A DNA stretch of 64,000 bases from Streptomyces varsoviensis (GCF_000718635.1 NZ_JOBF01000008.1:62001-126000), one strand, 5' to 3'. Positions 26,960 through 39,634 are shown, counted from the stretch's first letter. Notes: generated from the sequence alone by a model not told the origin. Made by a program: numbers and translations.

Positions 26960-28614
26960 CGGTTCTCACCCCCTGCTTCCGTTTCGTTCGCGGTGTCCGG
27001 GGCGTCTGGGGCATCCGGTGCGTCCGGTGCGTCAGGCGCGCCCGGTGCGTCTTCGGCGGGCGACTCCGTGGCGTTCGAGTCCTGGCGGTCGTCGCGTTTC
27101 CGGTCGTCGCGTGTCCCGCTGCCTCGTTCCCCGCCGTCGCGCGTCCCGCGCGCGGGCTCCTCGAAGGCGGGCCGGGCGTTGTGCCACGGCGCGTCGGACG
27201 AGCCTGTGCCGGTCTCCGTCCCGGAGGAACCTTCCGGCGCCGAAGGCCGGGCGGGCGCGGCCGGTGGCTCCGCCCGCTGACTGGCCGAGCCCCCCGAGGC
27301 GGAGCGGGAACGCCGTACGGGCCGTACGGGCTGCTCGGCGGCAGGCGCCCCCGCGGACGACGCGCCCGACGCGTCCGACACTCCCGCCTGCTGACTGGCC
27401 GAGCCCTCCGACGCGGAACGCGAACGCCGTACGGGCCGGTCGGCGGGAGAACTTCCGGACGCCTCCGTAGCGCCCGCCTGCTGGCTCGCCGAGCCCTCCG
27501 ACGCGGAACGCGAACGCCGTACGGGCCGGTCGGCGGCGGCCGGGTTCGCGGCGGAATCCGGGCCCCCCGCCTGCTGGCCGGCCGACCCCGCGCTCGCGCT
27601 GCGGGTGCGCCGGGGCGGCCGCTCGGCGCCGCCGGCGGCCCCGGCCGCGCGGGCACCACGCGCCGGGCGCGCGGGGGCGGGCGGCAACTGGCCCTTGAGG
27701 GGGCCCCACTCGTTCGGGTCGGGTACGCCGGGCGGCAGCATCTGACGCCGCTTCGGCCCCCCGTGCTCCGACTCCCCCGGCTCCTTGGCCCCGGGCCACG
27801 CCTTCGCGACGCGGGCCGCGAGTACGAAGTCCTTGCGCAGCGGGTGTCCCTCGAAGCCGTCGGGCAGCAGCAGGGGGGCCAGGTGGGGGTGGCCGGTGAA
27901 GTCCACCCCGAACATCTCGTGCGTCTCACGCTCATGCCACGCCGCCCCGGCGTACACGCCGACCGCGGTCGGCAGCACCGGCGCCTCGTGCGGCACGGTC
28001 GTCCGTACGAGCAACCGCCGCACCCTCCCGCCAGGGGGCGGTGTCGCGCCCGCGGGCGACGACGCGGCGCCCGCCGAGGCGGTGCCGCCCTGCGCGACCG
28101 CGCCGGACGCGCCGCCGGAAGCCGCCGTACCAGCCGCCGAAGCGCCGGCGCCCGCGCCGCCGGCGCCCGCGCCGCCGGAGGCCGCCGCTCCGGCCGTCGG
28201 CGCCGCGCCGGAAGCCGCCGTACCGACCGTCGACGTCTCGCCGGAAGCCGCGCCCGCCGGAAGCGGGCCCAGTGCCACCACATGGGCGCAGACCCGGAAG
28301 CCCGTGCCGGGTTCGTCGACCGCGCTGAGCCAGTCGAAGTAGGTGCAGCCGAGGGCGGTCCGCGCCGTTTCGAGGGCGGTGAGCCAGGCGGCCGGCGGGA
28401 CGTCGACGGTCAGCAGGCCGTACGAGTCCTCGGCGCTCGCGCCCGCGCCGAACAGTTCCTCCGCCGGCCCCGGCAGCCAGCCGACGGGCGGCGCCGCCGC
28501 GGGTTCGGGCTCCTCCGTGCCGGGGGCCCCGGAGCCGTCGGAGGCCGCGGCAGCGGACCCGTCGTCGGGTGCGTCCCCGGGCGCGGGGTCGGGCTCAGGC
28601 GCGGAGGCTGTCAT
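26956..28614 (-). CDS. nuoC2: NADH-quinone oxidoreductase subunit C with long disordered extensions, second cluster
   Basis: The 552-residue product is more than twice the usual NuoC. The 30-kDa core is present in two parts: about 65-118 ([35 protein letters not shown]) and about 200-290 ([20 protein letters not shown], then [12 protein letters not shown]). Between them is an 80-residue Gly/Ala/Ser/Thr insert. After residue 300 comes a 250-residue tail with four copies of a [21 protein letters not shown] unit and an APDAPDAPD run at the end. There are no NuoD motifs, so this is not a NuoCD fusion. The ATG at 28614 overlaps the nuoB2 stop by four bases. Confidence 0.9.
   Translation of the reverse strand: MTASAPEPDPAPGDAPDDGSAAAASDGSGAPGTEEPEPAAAPPVGWLPGPAEELFGAGASAEDSYGLLTVDVPPAAWLTALETARTALGCTYFDWLSAVDEPGTGFRVCAHVVALGPLPAGAASGETSTVGTAASGAAPTAGAAASGGAGAGGAGAGASAAGTAASGGASGAVAQGGTASAGAASSPAGATPPPGGRVRRLLVRTTVPHEAPVLPTAVGVYAGAAWHERETHEMFGVDFTGHPHLAPLLLPDGFEGHPLRKDFVLAARVAKAWPGAKEPGESEHGGPKRRQMLPPGVPDPNEWGPLKGQLPPAPARPARGARAAGAAGGAERPPRRTRSASAGSAGQQAGGPDSAANPAAADRPVRRSRSASEGSASQQAGATEASGSSPADRPVRRSRSASEGSASQQAGVSDASGASSAGAPAAEQPVRPVRRSRSASGGSASQRAEPPAAPARPSAPEGSSGTETGTGSSDAPWHNARPAFEEPARGTRDGGERGSGTRDDRKRDDRQDSNATESPAEDAPGAPDAPDAPDAPDAPDTANETEAGGENR
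27275..27615. repeat. Four degenerate 90-bp repeats encoding Arg/Ser motifs in nuoC2
   Basis: Two near-identical segments lie exactly 90 bp apart (about 27385-27448 and 27475-27538), with diverged copies on either side. Each encodes [19 protein letters not shown] or a variant. The 30-codon period keeps the frame. Confidence 0.88.
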
Positions 28615-29297
28615 CTCTCGTCTTCCCCGGTCGGTGGGGTGGCTTGCGGATCGGCGGAGCGCGGCGGGGCGGACGCGGGGTCAGCGGCATCCGGCCCGCT
28701 GGCCCCCGGCGGCGCCGGCGGTGTCACCAGGCCCGTACGCAGAGCAGCCGCCGAGGGAGCGGCCACCGCCTGGTAGCGCTCGCCCAGGGACTCGCGGGCG
28801 ATCTTCTCCTGGAGTTTGAGGATGCCCTGGAGCAGCGCCTCCGGCCGGGGCGGGCAGCCCGGTACGTACACGTCGACGGGGATGATCTGGTCGACGCCCT
28901 TGGTGACGGAGTACGAGTCCCAGTACGGGCCGCCGCAGTTGGAGCAGGCGCCGAAGGAGATGACGTACTTGGGTTCGGGCATCTGCTCGTACAGCCGCTT
29001 GACGGCCGGGGCCATCTTGTCCGTCACCGTGCCCGAGACGATCATGAGGTCGGCCTGGCGCGGCCCGGGCGCGAAGGGGATCACGCCGAGCCGGATGAAG
29101 TCGTGGCGCGCCATGGAGGCCGCGATGAACTCGATGGCGCAGCAGGCCAGCCCGAAGTTGAAGACCCACAGGCTGTAGCGGCGGCCCCAGTTGAGGACGA
29201 CCTTCATGGGCTCGGGGGCGAGGCGGGCCAGCGTCCCGAGCCGGCGCGGCTCGGGGAGGTCCACCGGGGCGGGTGCCGGAGCGGGTGTCACGTCCAT
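28611..29297 (-). CDS. nuoB2: NADH-quinone oxidoreductase subunit B, second cluster
   Basis: NuoB holds the terminal [4Fe-4S] cluster N2 that reduces quinone. The 228-residue protein has all four cysteine positions: GLACCAIEF (tandem Cys), [17 protein letters not shown] and [15 protein letters not shown]. The ATG at 29297 gives a 10-base overlap with nuoA2; a GTG at 29291 with a four-base overlap is an alternative. The C-terminal 50 residues are a Pro/Ala tail. NuoB normally docks on NuoD, which this cluster lacks. Confidence 0.94.
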   Translation of the reverse strand: MDVTPAPAPAPVDLPEPRRLGTLARLAPEPMKVVLNWGRRYSLWVFNFGLACCAIEFIAASMARHDFIRLGVIPFAPGPRQADLMIVSGTVTDKMAPAVKRLYEQMPEPKYVISFGACSNCGGPYWDSYSVTKGVDQIIPVDVYVPGCPPRPEALLQGILKLQEKIARESLGERYQAVAAPSAAALRTGLVTPPAPPGASGPDAADPASAPPRSADPQATPPTGEDER

Positions 29298-29704
29298 TCG
29301 AGGACGCCCTTCTTCCATGCGTACAACAGGCCGACGGCGAGGAAGCCGAGGAAGACGAACATCTCCACGAGCGTGGTGGAGCCGAAGCCCGGCGCGGCGA
29401 AGACCGTCGCCCACGGGAACAGGAAGATCGAGTCGACGGCGAAGATCACATACAGAAACGCGTAAACGTAGTAGCGGACCTGGGTGTGCGCCCAGCCCTC
29501 GCCGACCGGGTCCACGCCGCACTCGTACGTCAGCATCTTCTCGCGCGTCGGCACGACCGGCCGCAGCAGCCGCCCGGACGCGAACGCCACCGCGACGAAG
29601 ACCACGCCCACCACGGCGAGCAGACCGACGACCGAGTAGCTGTGGAAGTAGCCGGCCGCGAGCCCGAGCCCGGCATCGGCGGTGCGTACGGTCGTCTCCG
29701 GCAC
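29288..29704 (-). CDS. nuoA2: NADH-quinone oxidoreductase subunit A, second cluster
   Basis: NuoA is a three-helix subunit at the junction of the two arms. The 138-residue protein has the conserved loop [24 protein letters not shown], with the Cys of the quinone-cavity loop, then [12 protein letters not shown]. It is the first gene of the nuo2 operon. The GTG at 29704 has GAGGGG upstream. The 181-bp gap to the divergent sensor kinase must hold the promoter of the operon. Confidence 0.95.
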   Translation of the reverse strand: MPETTVRTADAGLGLAAGYFHSYSVVGLLAVVGVVFVAVAFASGRLLRPVVPTREKMLTYECGVDPVGEGWAHTQVRYYVYAFLYVIFAVDSIFLFPWATVFAAPGFGSTTLVEMFVFLGFLAVGLLYAWKKGVLEWT

Positions 29705-29885
29705 GTCCGCCCCTCGCTCCCTTTGCTGCTGCGCATCCGCATTCGACGATCTGTACGCACGGGATTCTAGGCCCTGGGCCCTCTCCGGTGAGCCGCCCCG
29801 TCACCGCGAAGGTGGGGTTATCCCTACTTCCGGTCGCCGACGAACCCCATGGCGCGCGGCCGGGCGGCCCGGCAATCTTGGCGGT

Positions 29886-31082
29886 ATGACCGCCAGCAGC
29901 AGAGCGCGCGCCACCGGCGGCCGCGCCTTCGAGGAGGACCGGCCGGCCCCCGCGTTCCTCGCCTTCCACCGGCAGACGTGGCGCGAAGTCGCGCATCTGC
30001 TCGTCAATCTGCCCATGGCCCTCGTCGGTTTCGGCTACGTCTCCCTCTGGCTGTACGCGGGCGTCGCGCTGTCCGTCACCGTGGTCGGGCTGCCGATGCT
30101 CGCGCTGGGGCTCTCGGGCTCGCGCGGGCTCGGCCGGGTCGAGCGGGGCCGGGCGCGGGCGCTGCTGCGGCTGGGGATCGAGGAGCCGAGCCCGCTGCGG
30201 CGGCACCGCCAGGGCCGGGGGTTCTTCCCCTGGCTGTGGTCGGCGCTGAAGGACCCGGTGGGCTGGCGGGCCACCCTGTATTTGTTCATACGATTGCCAT
30301 GGGGCATCTTCACCTTCGTCATCACCCTCCTCACCGTGGTTCTCGGCTGGCCGGTGCTGGGGTACGTGGCGCGCGGGCTGAGCAACGCGGACCGGGCGAT
30401 GGTGCGCGGGCTGCTCTCCCCCTCCAGCGAGCTGGAGCAGCGGATCGAGGAGCTGGAGTCGGACCGCGGGGTCGTCTTCGACACCGCCGCCGCCGACCTG
30501 CGGCGCATCGAACGCGACCTGCACGACGGCGCGCAGGCCCGGCTCGTCGCCCTCGCCATGGACCTCGGCCTCGCCAAGGAGAAGCTGCTGGAGGACCCGG
30601 CGGCGGCCGCCCGGATGGTCGACGAGGCGCACGGCGAGGTGAAGACCGCGCTCCAGGAGCTGCGCGACCTCGCCCGCGGCATCCATCCGGCGATCCTCAC
30701 CGACCGCGGACTCGGCCCGGCCCTGTCGTCGGTGGCGGGACGGTGCACGGTGCCCGTGGACGTATCGGTGGATCTCGCGTCCCGCCCCGCGCCGGCGATC
30801 GAGGGCATCGCCTACTTCACCGTCTCCGAACTGCTCCAGAACATCAGCAAGCACAGCGGCGCCCGCACCGCCGACGTCGAGCTGTGGCGGGCGGAGGACC
30901 GGCTGCTCATCCAGGTGCGCGACGACGGGCGCGGCGGCGCCTCCACCGCGAAGGGCAGCGGCCTGGCGGGGCTCGCCGAGCGGCTGGGCTCGGTGGACGG
31001 GCTCTTCGTGGTGGATTCGCCGGAGGGCGGCCCTACGCTCGTCACGGCCGAGCTGCCGTGGCGCGAGCGCGCGGCGGGCTGA
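29886..31082 (+). CDS. Sensor histidine kinase 1 (HisKA_3, NarL-type partner)
   Basis: The 398-residue membrane kinase has an N-terminal putative sensor domain (PF13796 type) with four hydrophobic segments, starting [21 protein letters not shown] HisKA_3 domain follows, with the phosphorylated His in [20 protein letters not shown]. The ATPase domain has the N-box [12 protein letters not shown] and the G-box [10 protein letters not shown] and [10 protein letters not shown]. The ATG at 29886 starts the protein. It is divergent from nuoA2 and is followed by a paralogous kinase and one response regulator. The signal is unknown; a membrane or redox cue is plausible given its location. Confidence 0.92.
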   Translation: MTASSRARATGGRAFEEDRPAPAFLAFHRQTWREVAHLLVNLPMALVGFGYVSLWLYAGVALSVTVVGLPMLALGLSGSRGLGRVERGRARALLRLGIEEPSPLRRHRQGRGFFPWLWSALKDPVGWRATLYLFIRLPWGIFTFVITLLTVVLGWPVLGYVARGLSNADRAMVRGLLSPSSELEQRIEELESDRGVVFDTAAADLRRIERDLHDGAQARLVALAMDLGLAKEKLLEDPAAAARMVDEAHGEVKTALQELRDLARGIHPAILTDRGLGPALSSVAGRCTVPVDVSVDLASRPAPAIEGIAYFTVSELLQNISKHSGARTADVELWRAEDRLLIQVRDDGRGGASTAKGSGLAGLAERLGSVDGLFVVDSPEGGPTLVTAELPWRERAAG

Positions 31083-31220
31083 ACGGGCCGGGGGGGCACG
31101 GGCCACCGCCCGGACCGGGGTAGGGCCAGCCCCACCCCCCAGACGCCGACACACTCCATGGCCCCGAACGCGGCGTTCGGGGAGCGTAGAGCTCAGCGAG
31201 AAGACCTCCTCCCCCTCACT

Positions 31221-31291
31221 CCCCCGTGACGAATCAGCCCCCGTCACGAACCAGACCCCCGTCACGGATCAGTCCCCCGTCACGAAGACCT
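31221..31291. repeat. Four 18-bp direct repeats upstream of kinase 2
   Basis: Copies of CCCCCGTCACGAAYCAGW begin at 31221 (17 bp), 31238, 31256 and 31274, ending 18 bp before the kinase 2 ATG. They could be iterated regulator sites, slippage products or, if a GTG at 31226 is used, part of a longer N-terminus with PPSR units. Confidence 0.9.
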
Positions 31292-31309
31292 TGGAGATCG
31301 GACAGACAG

Positions 31310-32701
31310 ATGGCCATCGATCACGGCGAGTACGTCGATCAGGGCGCTCGCGGCGGGTACCGCGGCTACGGCGACGACGGCCACGGCGGCGATTACCGGC
31401 CGCGGGCGCGGGACCACCGGGTGCCCGCCGTGCTGCGCGCGCCTCTGGAGGGCCGCACCTGGCGCGAGTTCCTGCACCTCCTGCTGAACCTGCCGATAGC
31501 CGTCGTCGGCTTCTCCTACGCGATCGTGATGCTCACCGCCGGCGCGGGGCTGCTGGTCACCTTCGTCGGCGTCCCGGTGCTCGCCGCCGGGCTCGCCGGC
31601 TGCCGGGCGCTGGGTGCCGTGGAGCGGACCCGCGCCCGCGCCCTGCTCCGCCTGGATGTGGCCTCCCCGGAGCCGCTGCGCCCCGCGAAGGGCCGCAGCG
31701 GGCCGACGGCCTGGCTGGGCGCGCTGCTCAAGAGCGGCGTCTCCTGGCGCCATCTGCTCTACGCGCTGCTGCACCTGCCCTGGGCCATGGCCTCGTTCGT
31801 CACGTCGCTGACGCTGTGGGCCATGGGCTGGGCGGTCTTCCTGTACCCGGCGTACCAGTGGATGTACCCGCGCTACTGGGGCCAGCCGGGCATGCAGCTC
31901 TACGGGGACAGCGACGGCACCGCCTTCTACCTCGACAACCCCTTCGAGACCGCCGTCACCAGCGCGGCCGGCCTGGTCGTCGTCCTCGGCACCCCGTGGG
32001 TGATCCGCGGCCTGGCGCAGGTGGACCGGCTGCTGGTGCTGGGGCTGCTGGGCCCGTCCCGGATGGCGTACCGCGTCACGGAGCTGGAGTCGGACCGCGT
32101 CGTGGTCGTCGACACCGCCTCCGCCGACCTGCGGCGCATCGAGCGCGATCTGCACGACGGCGCGCAGGCCCGGCTCGTCGCCCTCGCCATGGACCTCGGT
32201 CTCGCCAAGGAGAAGCTGGAGAAGGACCCGGAGGCCGCCGCCCGGATGGTCGACGAGGCGCACGGCGAGGTGAAGACCGCCCTTCAGGAGCTGCGCGACC
32301 TCGCCCGCGGCATCCACCCGGCGATCCTCACCGACCGCGGCCTCGGCCCGGCCCTGTCCGCGCTGGCCTCGCGGTGCACGGTGCCGGTGACCGTCGACGT
32401 GGACCTGGCGTCCCGGCCCGCGGCGGCCATCGAGGGCAGCGCGTACTTCACCGTCTCCGAGCTGCTCCAGAACATCAGCAAGCACAGCGGCGCCCGGACC
32501 GCGAACGTGGACGTGTGGAGGTCGCAGGACCGGCTGATGCTCCAGGTGCGCGACGACGGCCGGGGCGGGGCCTCCACCGAGCGGGGCGGCGGCCTGGCCG
32601 GGCTCGCCGAACGGCTCGACGCCGTGGACGGCCTGCTGGTGGTGGACTCCCCGGCCGGCGGCCCGACGGTCATCACGGCCGAGCTGCCCTGGCGCGGCTG
32701 A
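31310..32701 (+). CDS. Sensor histidine kinase 2 (paralogue of kinase 1)
   Basis: The 463-residue kinase has a Gly/Tyr/Asp-rich N-terminal segment (residues 1-40), then a four-segment sensor domain beginning WREFLHLLLNLPIAVVGFSY. Unlike kinase 1, its sensor has a longer extracytoplasmic loop (YPAYQWMYPRYWGQPGMQLYGDS). The HisKA_3 and ATPase domains match kinase 1 almost residue for residue ([32 protein letters not shown]). The ATG at 31310 is chosen; an in-frame GTG at 31226 would add a PPSR-repeat extension. It is 228 bp downstream of kinase 1 and 225 bp upstream of the regulator gene. Confidence 0.91.
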   Translation: MAIDHGEYVDQGARGGYRGYGDDGHGGDYRPRARDHRVPAVLRAPLEGRTWREFLHLLLNLPIAVVGFSYAIVMLTAGAGLLVTFVGVPVLAAGLAGCRALGAVERTRARALLRLDVASPEPLRPAKGRSGPTAWLGALLKSGVSWRHLLYALLHLPWAMASFVTSLTLWAMGWAVFLYPAYQWMYPRYWGQPGMQLYGDSDGTAFYLDNPFETAVTSAAGLVVVLGTPWVIRGLAQVDRLLVLGLLGPSRMAYRVTELESDRVVVVDTASADLRRIERDLHDGAQARLVALAMDLGLAKEKLEKDPEAAARMVDEAHGEVKTALQELRDLARGIHPAILTDRGLGPALSALASRCTVPVTVDVDLASRPAAAIEGSAYFTVSELLQNISKHSGARTANVDVWRSQDRLMLQVRDDGRGGASTERGGGLAGLAERLDAVDGLLVVDSPAGGPTVITAELPWRG

Positions 32702-32926
32702 CGCCAACGGCCGACGCCGGCCCGCCTCGCTCGTACGCCCCGGACCCGCCGCGGCACGACCGGCCGCGGCACAGCCGGCCCCCGCCCCGACCCGCCGCGC
32801 CTGCCCCCTGGCTCCTGATGCCCCTCCCCGCCTCCCTTTCCTTGGATTCCGCCCCGGAGCGTCCCGTTCCGTGGCGGAATCCTGAGATGCTTAGGGGGTC
32901 ATGCCAAGCATGGGGGGACGTACATC

Positions 32927-33598
32927 GTGGAGGACAGGGTGCGGGTGGTCATCGCCGAGGATTCGGTGCTGCTTCGGGAAGGCCTGACCCGGTTGCTCAC
33001 CGACCGCGGGCATGACGTCGTGGCCGGGGTCGGCGACGCGGAGGCGCTGCTGAAGGCCATCGCGGAGTTCGCGGCCGAGGGTGAGCTGCCGGATGTGGTG
33101 GTCGCCGACGTCCGGATGCCGCCCACCCACACCGACGAGGGCGTACGGGCCGCGGTGCGGCTGCGCCGGGACCACCCCGGCTTGGGCGTCCTGGTGCTGT
33201 CGCAGTACGTCGAGGAGCAGTACGCGACGGAGTTGCTGGCCGGATCCAGCCGTGGCGTCGGCTACCTCCTCAAGGACCGGGTAGCCGAAGTGCGTGAGTT
33301 CGTGGACGCGGTGGTGCGGGTGGCGGAAGGCGGCACCGCGCTGGACCCGGAGGTCGTCGCGCAGTTGCTGGGCCGCAGCCGGAAGCAGGATGTGCTGGCG
33401 GGGCTCACGCCGCGGGAGCGCGAGGTTCTGGGTCTGATGGCCGAGGGGCGGACGAACTCGGCCATAGCCCGGCAGTTGGTGGTGAGCGACGGCGCGGTGG
33501 AGAAGCATGTCTCCAACATCTTCCTGAAGCTGGGCCTGTCGCCGAGTGACGGGGATCACCGACGGGTGCTGGCGGTGCTGACCTACCTCAGGAACTGA
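32927..33598 (+). CDS. LuxR/NarL-family response regulator
   Basis: The 223-residue regulator has a receiver domain with the acidic pocket AEDS at 10-13, the phospho-acceptor Asp61 in VVADVRMPP and the conserved Lys in YLLKDR. A GerE/LuxR helix-turn-helix follows (LTPREREVLGLMAEGRTNSAIA, SDGAVEKHVSNIFLKL). The GTG at 32927 has GGGGGA upstream. It is probably phosphorylated by one or both upstream kinases. Its own sites were not identified; the 18-bp repeats at 31221-31291 are one candidate. Confidence 0.93.
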   Translation: MEDRVRVVIAEDSVLLREGLTRLLTDRGHDVVAGVGDAEALLKAIAEFAAEGELPDVVVADVRMPPTHTDEGVRAAVRLRRDHPGLGVLVLSQYVEEQYATELLAGSSRGVGYLLKDRVAEVREFVDAVVRVAEGGTALDPEVVAQLLGRSRKQDVLAGLTPREREVLGLMAEGRTNSAIARQLVVSDGAVEKHVSNIFLKLGLSPSDGDHRRVLAVLTYLRN

Positions 33599-33877
33599 CG
33601 CTCCGGCCCGCCGTCCGGTCGCCGCACGGGGCGGCGGCCCGGTGGTGTCCGGGACCGAGGACCATGGTCGTAGAACCAAAGACGGAGTGGGGAGCGTCTC
33701 TAGAGAAGGGCTCGGGGGGCGAGCAGAGCATGGCAAACCACGACAGAACGGTACCTCGCGGCTGCGATCAGCAGGTGATCCGTCCAAGGAAGGTCACCCT
33801 TACGCCCGTACGATGGCTGTGGGAACACCGGTCGACACCACCGTGTGCAGCCGCCGCCTCTAGGGAGGTCCGAAGCA

Positions 33878-35828
33878 GTGACCAGCCAGGTCAGTAGCCC
33901 GGCCGAGCAGGCCGAACCAGCCGAGCAGCAGAGCGAGTCGCAGAACCTCACCGGGCAACGCAAACCCGGCGGGCCGGGCGACAAAGAGGTCCGTCGGCTC
34001 GACCGAGTGATCATCCGGTTCGCGGGGGACTCGGGTGACGGTATGCAGCTCACGGGCGACCGCTTCACCTCCGAGACCGCGACGTTCGGCAACGACCTGT
34101 CCACGCTGCCGAACTTCCCCGCCGAGATCCGCGCTCCCGCCGGCACCCTGCCCGGCGTCTCCAGCTTCCAGCTCCACTTCGCCGACCACGACATCCTCAC
34201 GCCGGGCGACGCGCCCAACGTCCTGGTGGCCATGAACCCGGCGGCCCTGAAGGCGAACCTCGCGGACGTGCCGCGCGGCTCGGAGATCATCATCAACACC
34301 GATGAGTTCACCAAGCGCCCGATGGCGAAGGTCGGCTACGAGACCAGCCCGCTGGAGGACGGCTCGCTGGAGGCGTACAACGTCCACCCGGTGCCGCTGA
34401 CGACGCTGACGATCGAGGCGCTGAAGGAGTTCGGGCTCTCCCGCAAGGAGGCGGAGCGCTCGAAGAACATGTTCGCGCTCGGCCTGCTGTCGTGGATGTA
34501 CCACCGGCCGACCGAGGGCACCGAGTCGTTCCTGCGCAAGAAGTTCGCCAAGAAACCGCAGATCGCGGAGGCCAACGTCGCCGCGTACCGGGCGGGCTGG
34601 AACTTCGGCGAGACCACCGAGGACTTCGCCGTCTCCTACGAGGTGGGCCCGGCCACCGCCGCCTTCCCGGCCGGCACGTACCGCAACATCTCCGGCAACC
34701 TCGCGCTCGCCTACGGGCTGATCGCCGCCTCCCGCCAGGCGGACCTGCCGCTCTACCTCGGCTCGTACCCGATCACCCCGGCCTCGGACATCCTCCACGA
34801 GCTGTCCCGGCACAAGAACTTCGGCGTACGCACCTTCCAGGCCGAGGACGAGATCGCGGGCATCGGAGCGGCGCTCGGCGCGGCCTTCGGCGGCTCGCTG
34901 GCCGTCACCACCACCTCCGGCCCGGGCGTGGCCCTCAAGTCCGAGACCATCGGGCTCGCCGTCTCCCTCGAACTGCCGCTGCTGGTCGTCGACATCCAGC
35001 GCGGCGGCCCGTCCACCGGGCTGCCCACCAAGACCGAGCAGGCCGACCTGCTCCAGGCGATGTACGGGCGCAACGGCGAGGCCCCGGTGCCGATCGTGGC
35101 CCCGAAGACCCCGGCGGACTGCTTCGACGCGGCGCTCGACGCGGCCCGTATCGCGCTCACCTACCGCACTCCGGTCTTCCTGCTCTCCGACGGCTACCTG
35201 GCCAACGGCTCCGAGCCGTGGCGGGTGCCGGACATCGGCGAACTGCCGGACCTGCGGGTGCGGTTCGCGCACGGCCCCAACCACGAGCTGGCGGACGGCA
35301 CCGAGGTCTTCTGGCCGTACAAGCGCGACCCCGAGACCCTGGCCCGGCCGTGGGCCGTGCCCGGCACCCCCGGCCTCGAACACCGCATCGGCGGCATCGA
35401 GAAGCAGGACGGCACGGGCAACATCTCCTACGACCCCGCCAACCACGACTTCATGGTCCGCACCCGGCAGGCCAAGGTCGACGGCATCGCGGTCCCGGAC
35501 CTCACGGTGGACGACCCCACCGGCGAGGCCGACACCCTGGTGCTCGGCTGGGGCTCGACGTACGGGCCGATCACCGCGGCCGTGCGGCGGGTGCGGGGCG
35601 AGGGGCGCGCCGTCGCCCAGGCCCATCTGCGCCACCTCAACCCCTTCCCGGCCAACCTCGGCGAGGTGCTGAAGCGCTACGACAAGGTCGTCGTGCCGGA
35701 GATGAACCTCGGCCAGCTCGCCACCCTGCTGCGGGCGAGGTTCCTGATCGAAACCCGTTCCTACACCCAGGTCAGCGGGATGCCCTTCAAGGCCGAGCAG
35801 CTCGCCGATGTGTTCAAGGAGGCCATCA

Positions 35829-35836
<8 letters not shown>
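33878..35836 (+). CDS. korA: 2-oxoacid:ferredoxin oxidoreductase alpha subunit (gamma-alpha fusion)
   Basis: With KorB it oxidatively decarboxylates 2-oxoglutarate to succinyl-CoA while reducing ferredoxin. The 652-residue protein fuses an N-terminal gamma domain (RFAGDSGDGMQLTGDRF) to an alpha domain with YLGSYPITPASDILHELS, FQAEDEIAGIGAALGAAFGG and TTSGPGVALKSE. RGGPSTGLPTKTEQADL follows. The GTG at 33878 has GGGAGG upstream. The gene follows a 279-bp non-coding gap and is translationally coupled to korB. It could alternatively use pyruvate, but the two-subunit gamma-alpha layout is typical of Kor. Confidence 0.94.
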
Positions 35837-36908
<1,072 letters not shown>

Positions 36909-36929
36909 CACACGGCCGTACGGGCTCTC

Positions 36930-36975
36930 GCGGTGCCGGTACGGGGAGCGGCACACCTCCCCGTACCGGCACCGC
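36930..36975 (+). terminator. Strong hairpin terminator after korB
   Basis: A perfect 19-bp stem (36930-36948 with 36957-36975) with an 8-nt loop is followed by TTCCTTGTG. Confidence 0.9.
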
Positions 36976-36978
36976 TTC

Positions 36979-37014
36979 CTTGTGCCGGGCCTTGTGCCGG
37001 GCCTTGTGCCGGGC
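36979..37014. repeat. Three 12-bp tandem repeats
   Basis: Three exact copies of CTTGTGCCGGGC follow the korB terminator in non-coding DNA. Confidence 0.95.
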
Positions 37015-37150
37015 CGCAGCCGGCTTACGCCGATCCGTACCGACCGCCTCCGCCTACCCGAGGTGACGGCTGTGACACAGCACGCACCTGACAGGTGATC
37101 TCGGCGGCGCTACCGTCAACGGGTGTCACCACGTCCACGGGGAGGACTTC

Positions 37151-38209
37151 TTGACGTCGCGTTCCGACACCAGCACCGGACTCGTCTACGGCTTCGCCGC
37201 CTACGGCATGTGGGGACTGCTCCCGCTCTACTGGCACCTGCTCCAGTCGTCCGGCGCGATCGAGATCCTCGCCCACCGCATGGCCTGGTCGATGGTGGCC
37301 GTCGGGCTCGCCCTGCTCGCGCTGCGCCGCTGGTCCCGGCTGCGCCCGCTGCTGCGCCAGCCGAGGAAGCTCGCGCTCGTCGCGGTGGCGGCGGCCGTCA
37401 TCTCCGTGAACTGGGGGCTCTACATCTGGAGCGTCAACAGCGGCCATGTCGTCGAGGCGGCCCTCGGCTACTTCATCAACCCGCTGGTCTCCATCGCCTT
37501 CGGCGTGATCGTGCTGCGCGAGCGGCTGCGGCGCGCGCAGTGGGCGGCCGTCGGCGTCGGGGTGCTCGCCGTCGCGGTGCTGACCGTCGGCTACGGCAAG
37601 CTGCCCTGGATCGCGCTCACGCTGGCGCTCTCCTTCGGCACGTACAGCCTGGTCAAGAAGCAGATCGGGCTGGACGGGCTGGAGTCGCTGGCCGCCGAGT
37701 CCACCATCCAGTTCCTGCCCGCCCTCGGCTTCCTGGTCTTCCTGGGCGCGCGCGGCGAGTCCACCTTCGCCTCCGGCGGTGCCGGGCACGCGCTGCTGCT
37801 GGCGGGGTGCGGCATCGCGACCGCGCTGCCGCTGATCTGCTTCGGGGCGTCGGCGGTGCGGCTGCCGCTCTCGACGCTGGGGATGCTCCAGTACCTGGCG
37901 CCGACGCTGCAGTTCCTGCTCGGGCTCTTCGTCTTCCACGAGTCGATGCCGCCCGAGCGGTGGGCCGGGTTCGCGCTGGTCTGGCTGGCGCTGGCGGTGC
38001 TGAGCTGGGACGCGCTGCGTACGGCCCGCAAGGGGCGGGCGGAGCTGGCGGCGGCGCGGGCGGGGCTGGCGGCCGTACGCGCCGGCGGCGCCGAAGGCCG
38101 CTGCGACGGGCCCTCGGACGGGCCTTCCGACAGCCCCTCCGAGGGGCCTTCCGACGGGCCCTCCGAAGGGCCCGATATCCGGGATTCCCTGTCCGAATCC
38201 CGCCCTTGA
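37151..38209 (+). CDS. rarD: RarD-like EamA-family transporter
   Basis: The 352-residue protein has ten hydrophobic helices in two EamA repeats, with family motifs such as GFAAYGMWGLLPLYW, ILAHRMAWS, NWGLYIWSVN and ALGYFINPL. RarD proteins are drug/metabolite transporters first linked to chloramphenicol sensitivity; the substrate is unknown. The start is TTG at 37151, with GGGGAGG five bases upstream. A hydrophilic C-terminal tail contains short GPSDGPS/EGPSDGP repeats and should lie in the cytoplasm. Confidence 0.9.
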   Translation: MTSRSDTSTGLVYGFAAYGMWGLLPLYWHLLQSSGAIEILAHRMAWSMVAVGLALLALRRWSRLRPLLRQPRKLALVAVAAAVISVNWGLYIWSVNSGHVVEAALGYFINPLVSIAFGVIVLRERLRRAQWAAVGVGVLAVAVLTVGYGKLPWIALTLALSFGTYSLVKKQIGLDGLESLAAESTIQFLPALGFLVFLGARGESTFASGGAGHALLLAGCGIATALPLICFGASAVRLPLSTLGMLQYLAPTLQFLLGLFVFHESMPPERWAGFALVWLALAVLSWDALRTARKGRAELAAARAGLAAVRAGGAEGRCDGPSDGPSDSPSEGPSDGPSEGPDIRDSLSESRP

Positions 38210-39619
<1,410 letters not shown>

Positions 39620-39634
39620 CGACCGCCCCCACGC

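Noticed and set aside
26956..28614. NuoC2 as a NuoCD fusion that would supply NuoD
   Set aside because: Beyond the 30-kDa core the sequence is low-complexity; none of the NuoD motifs were seen.
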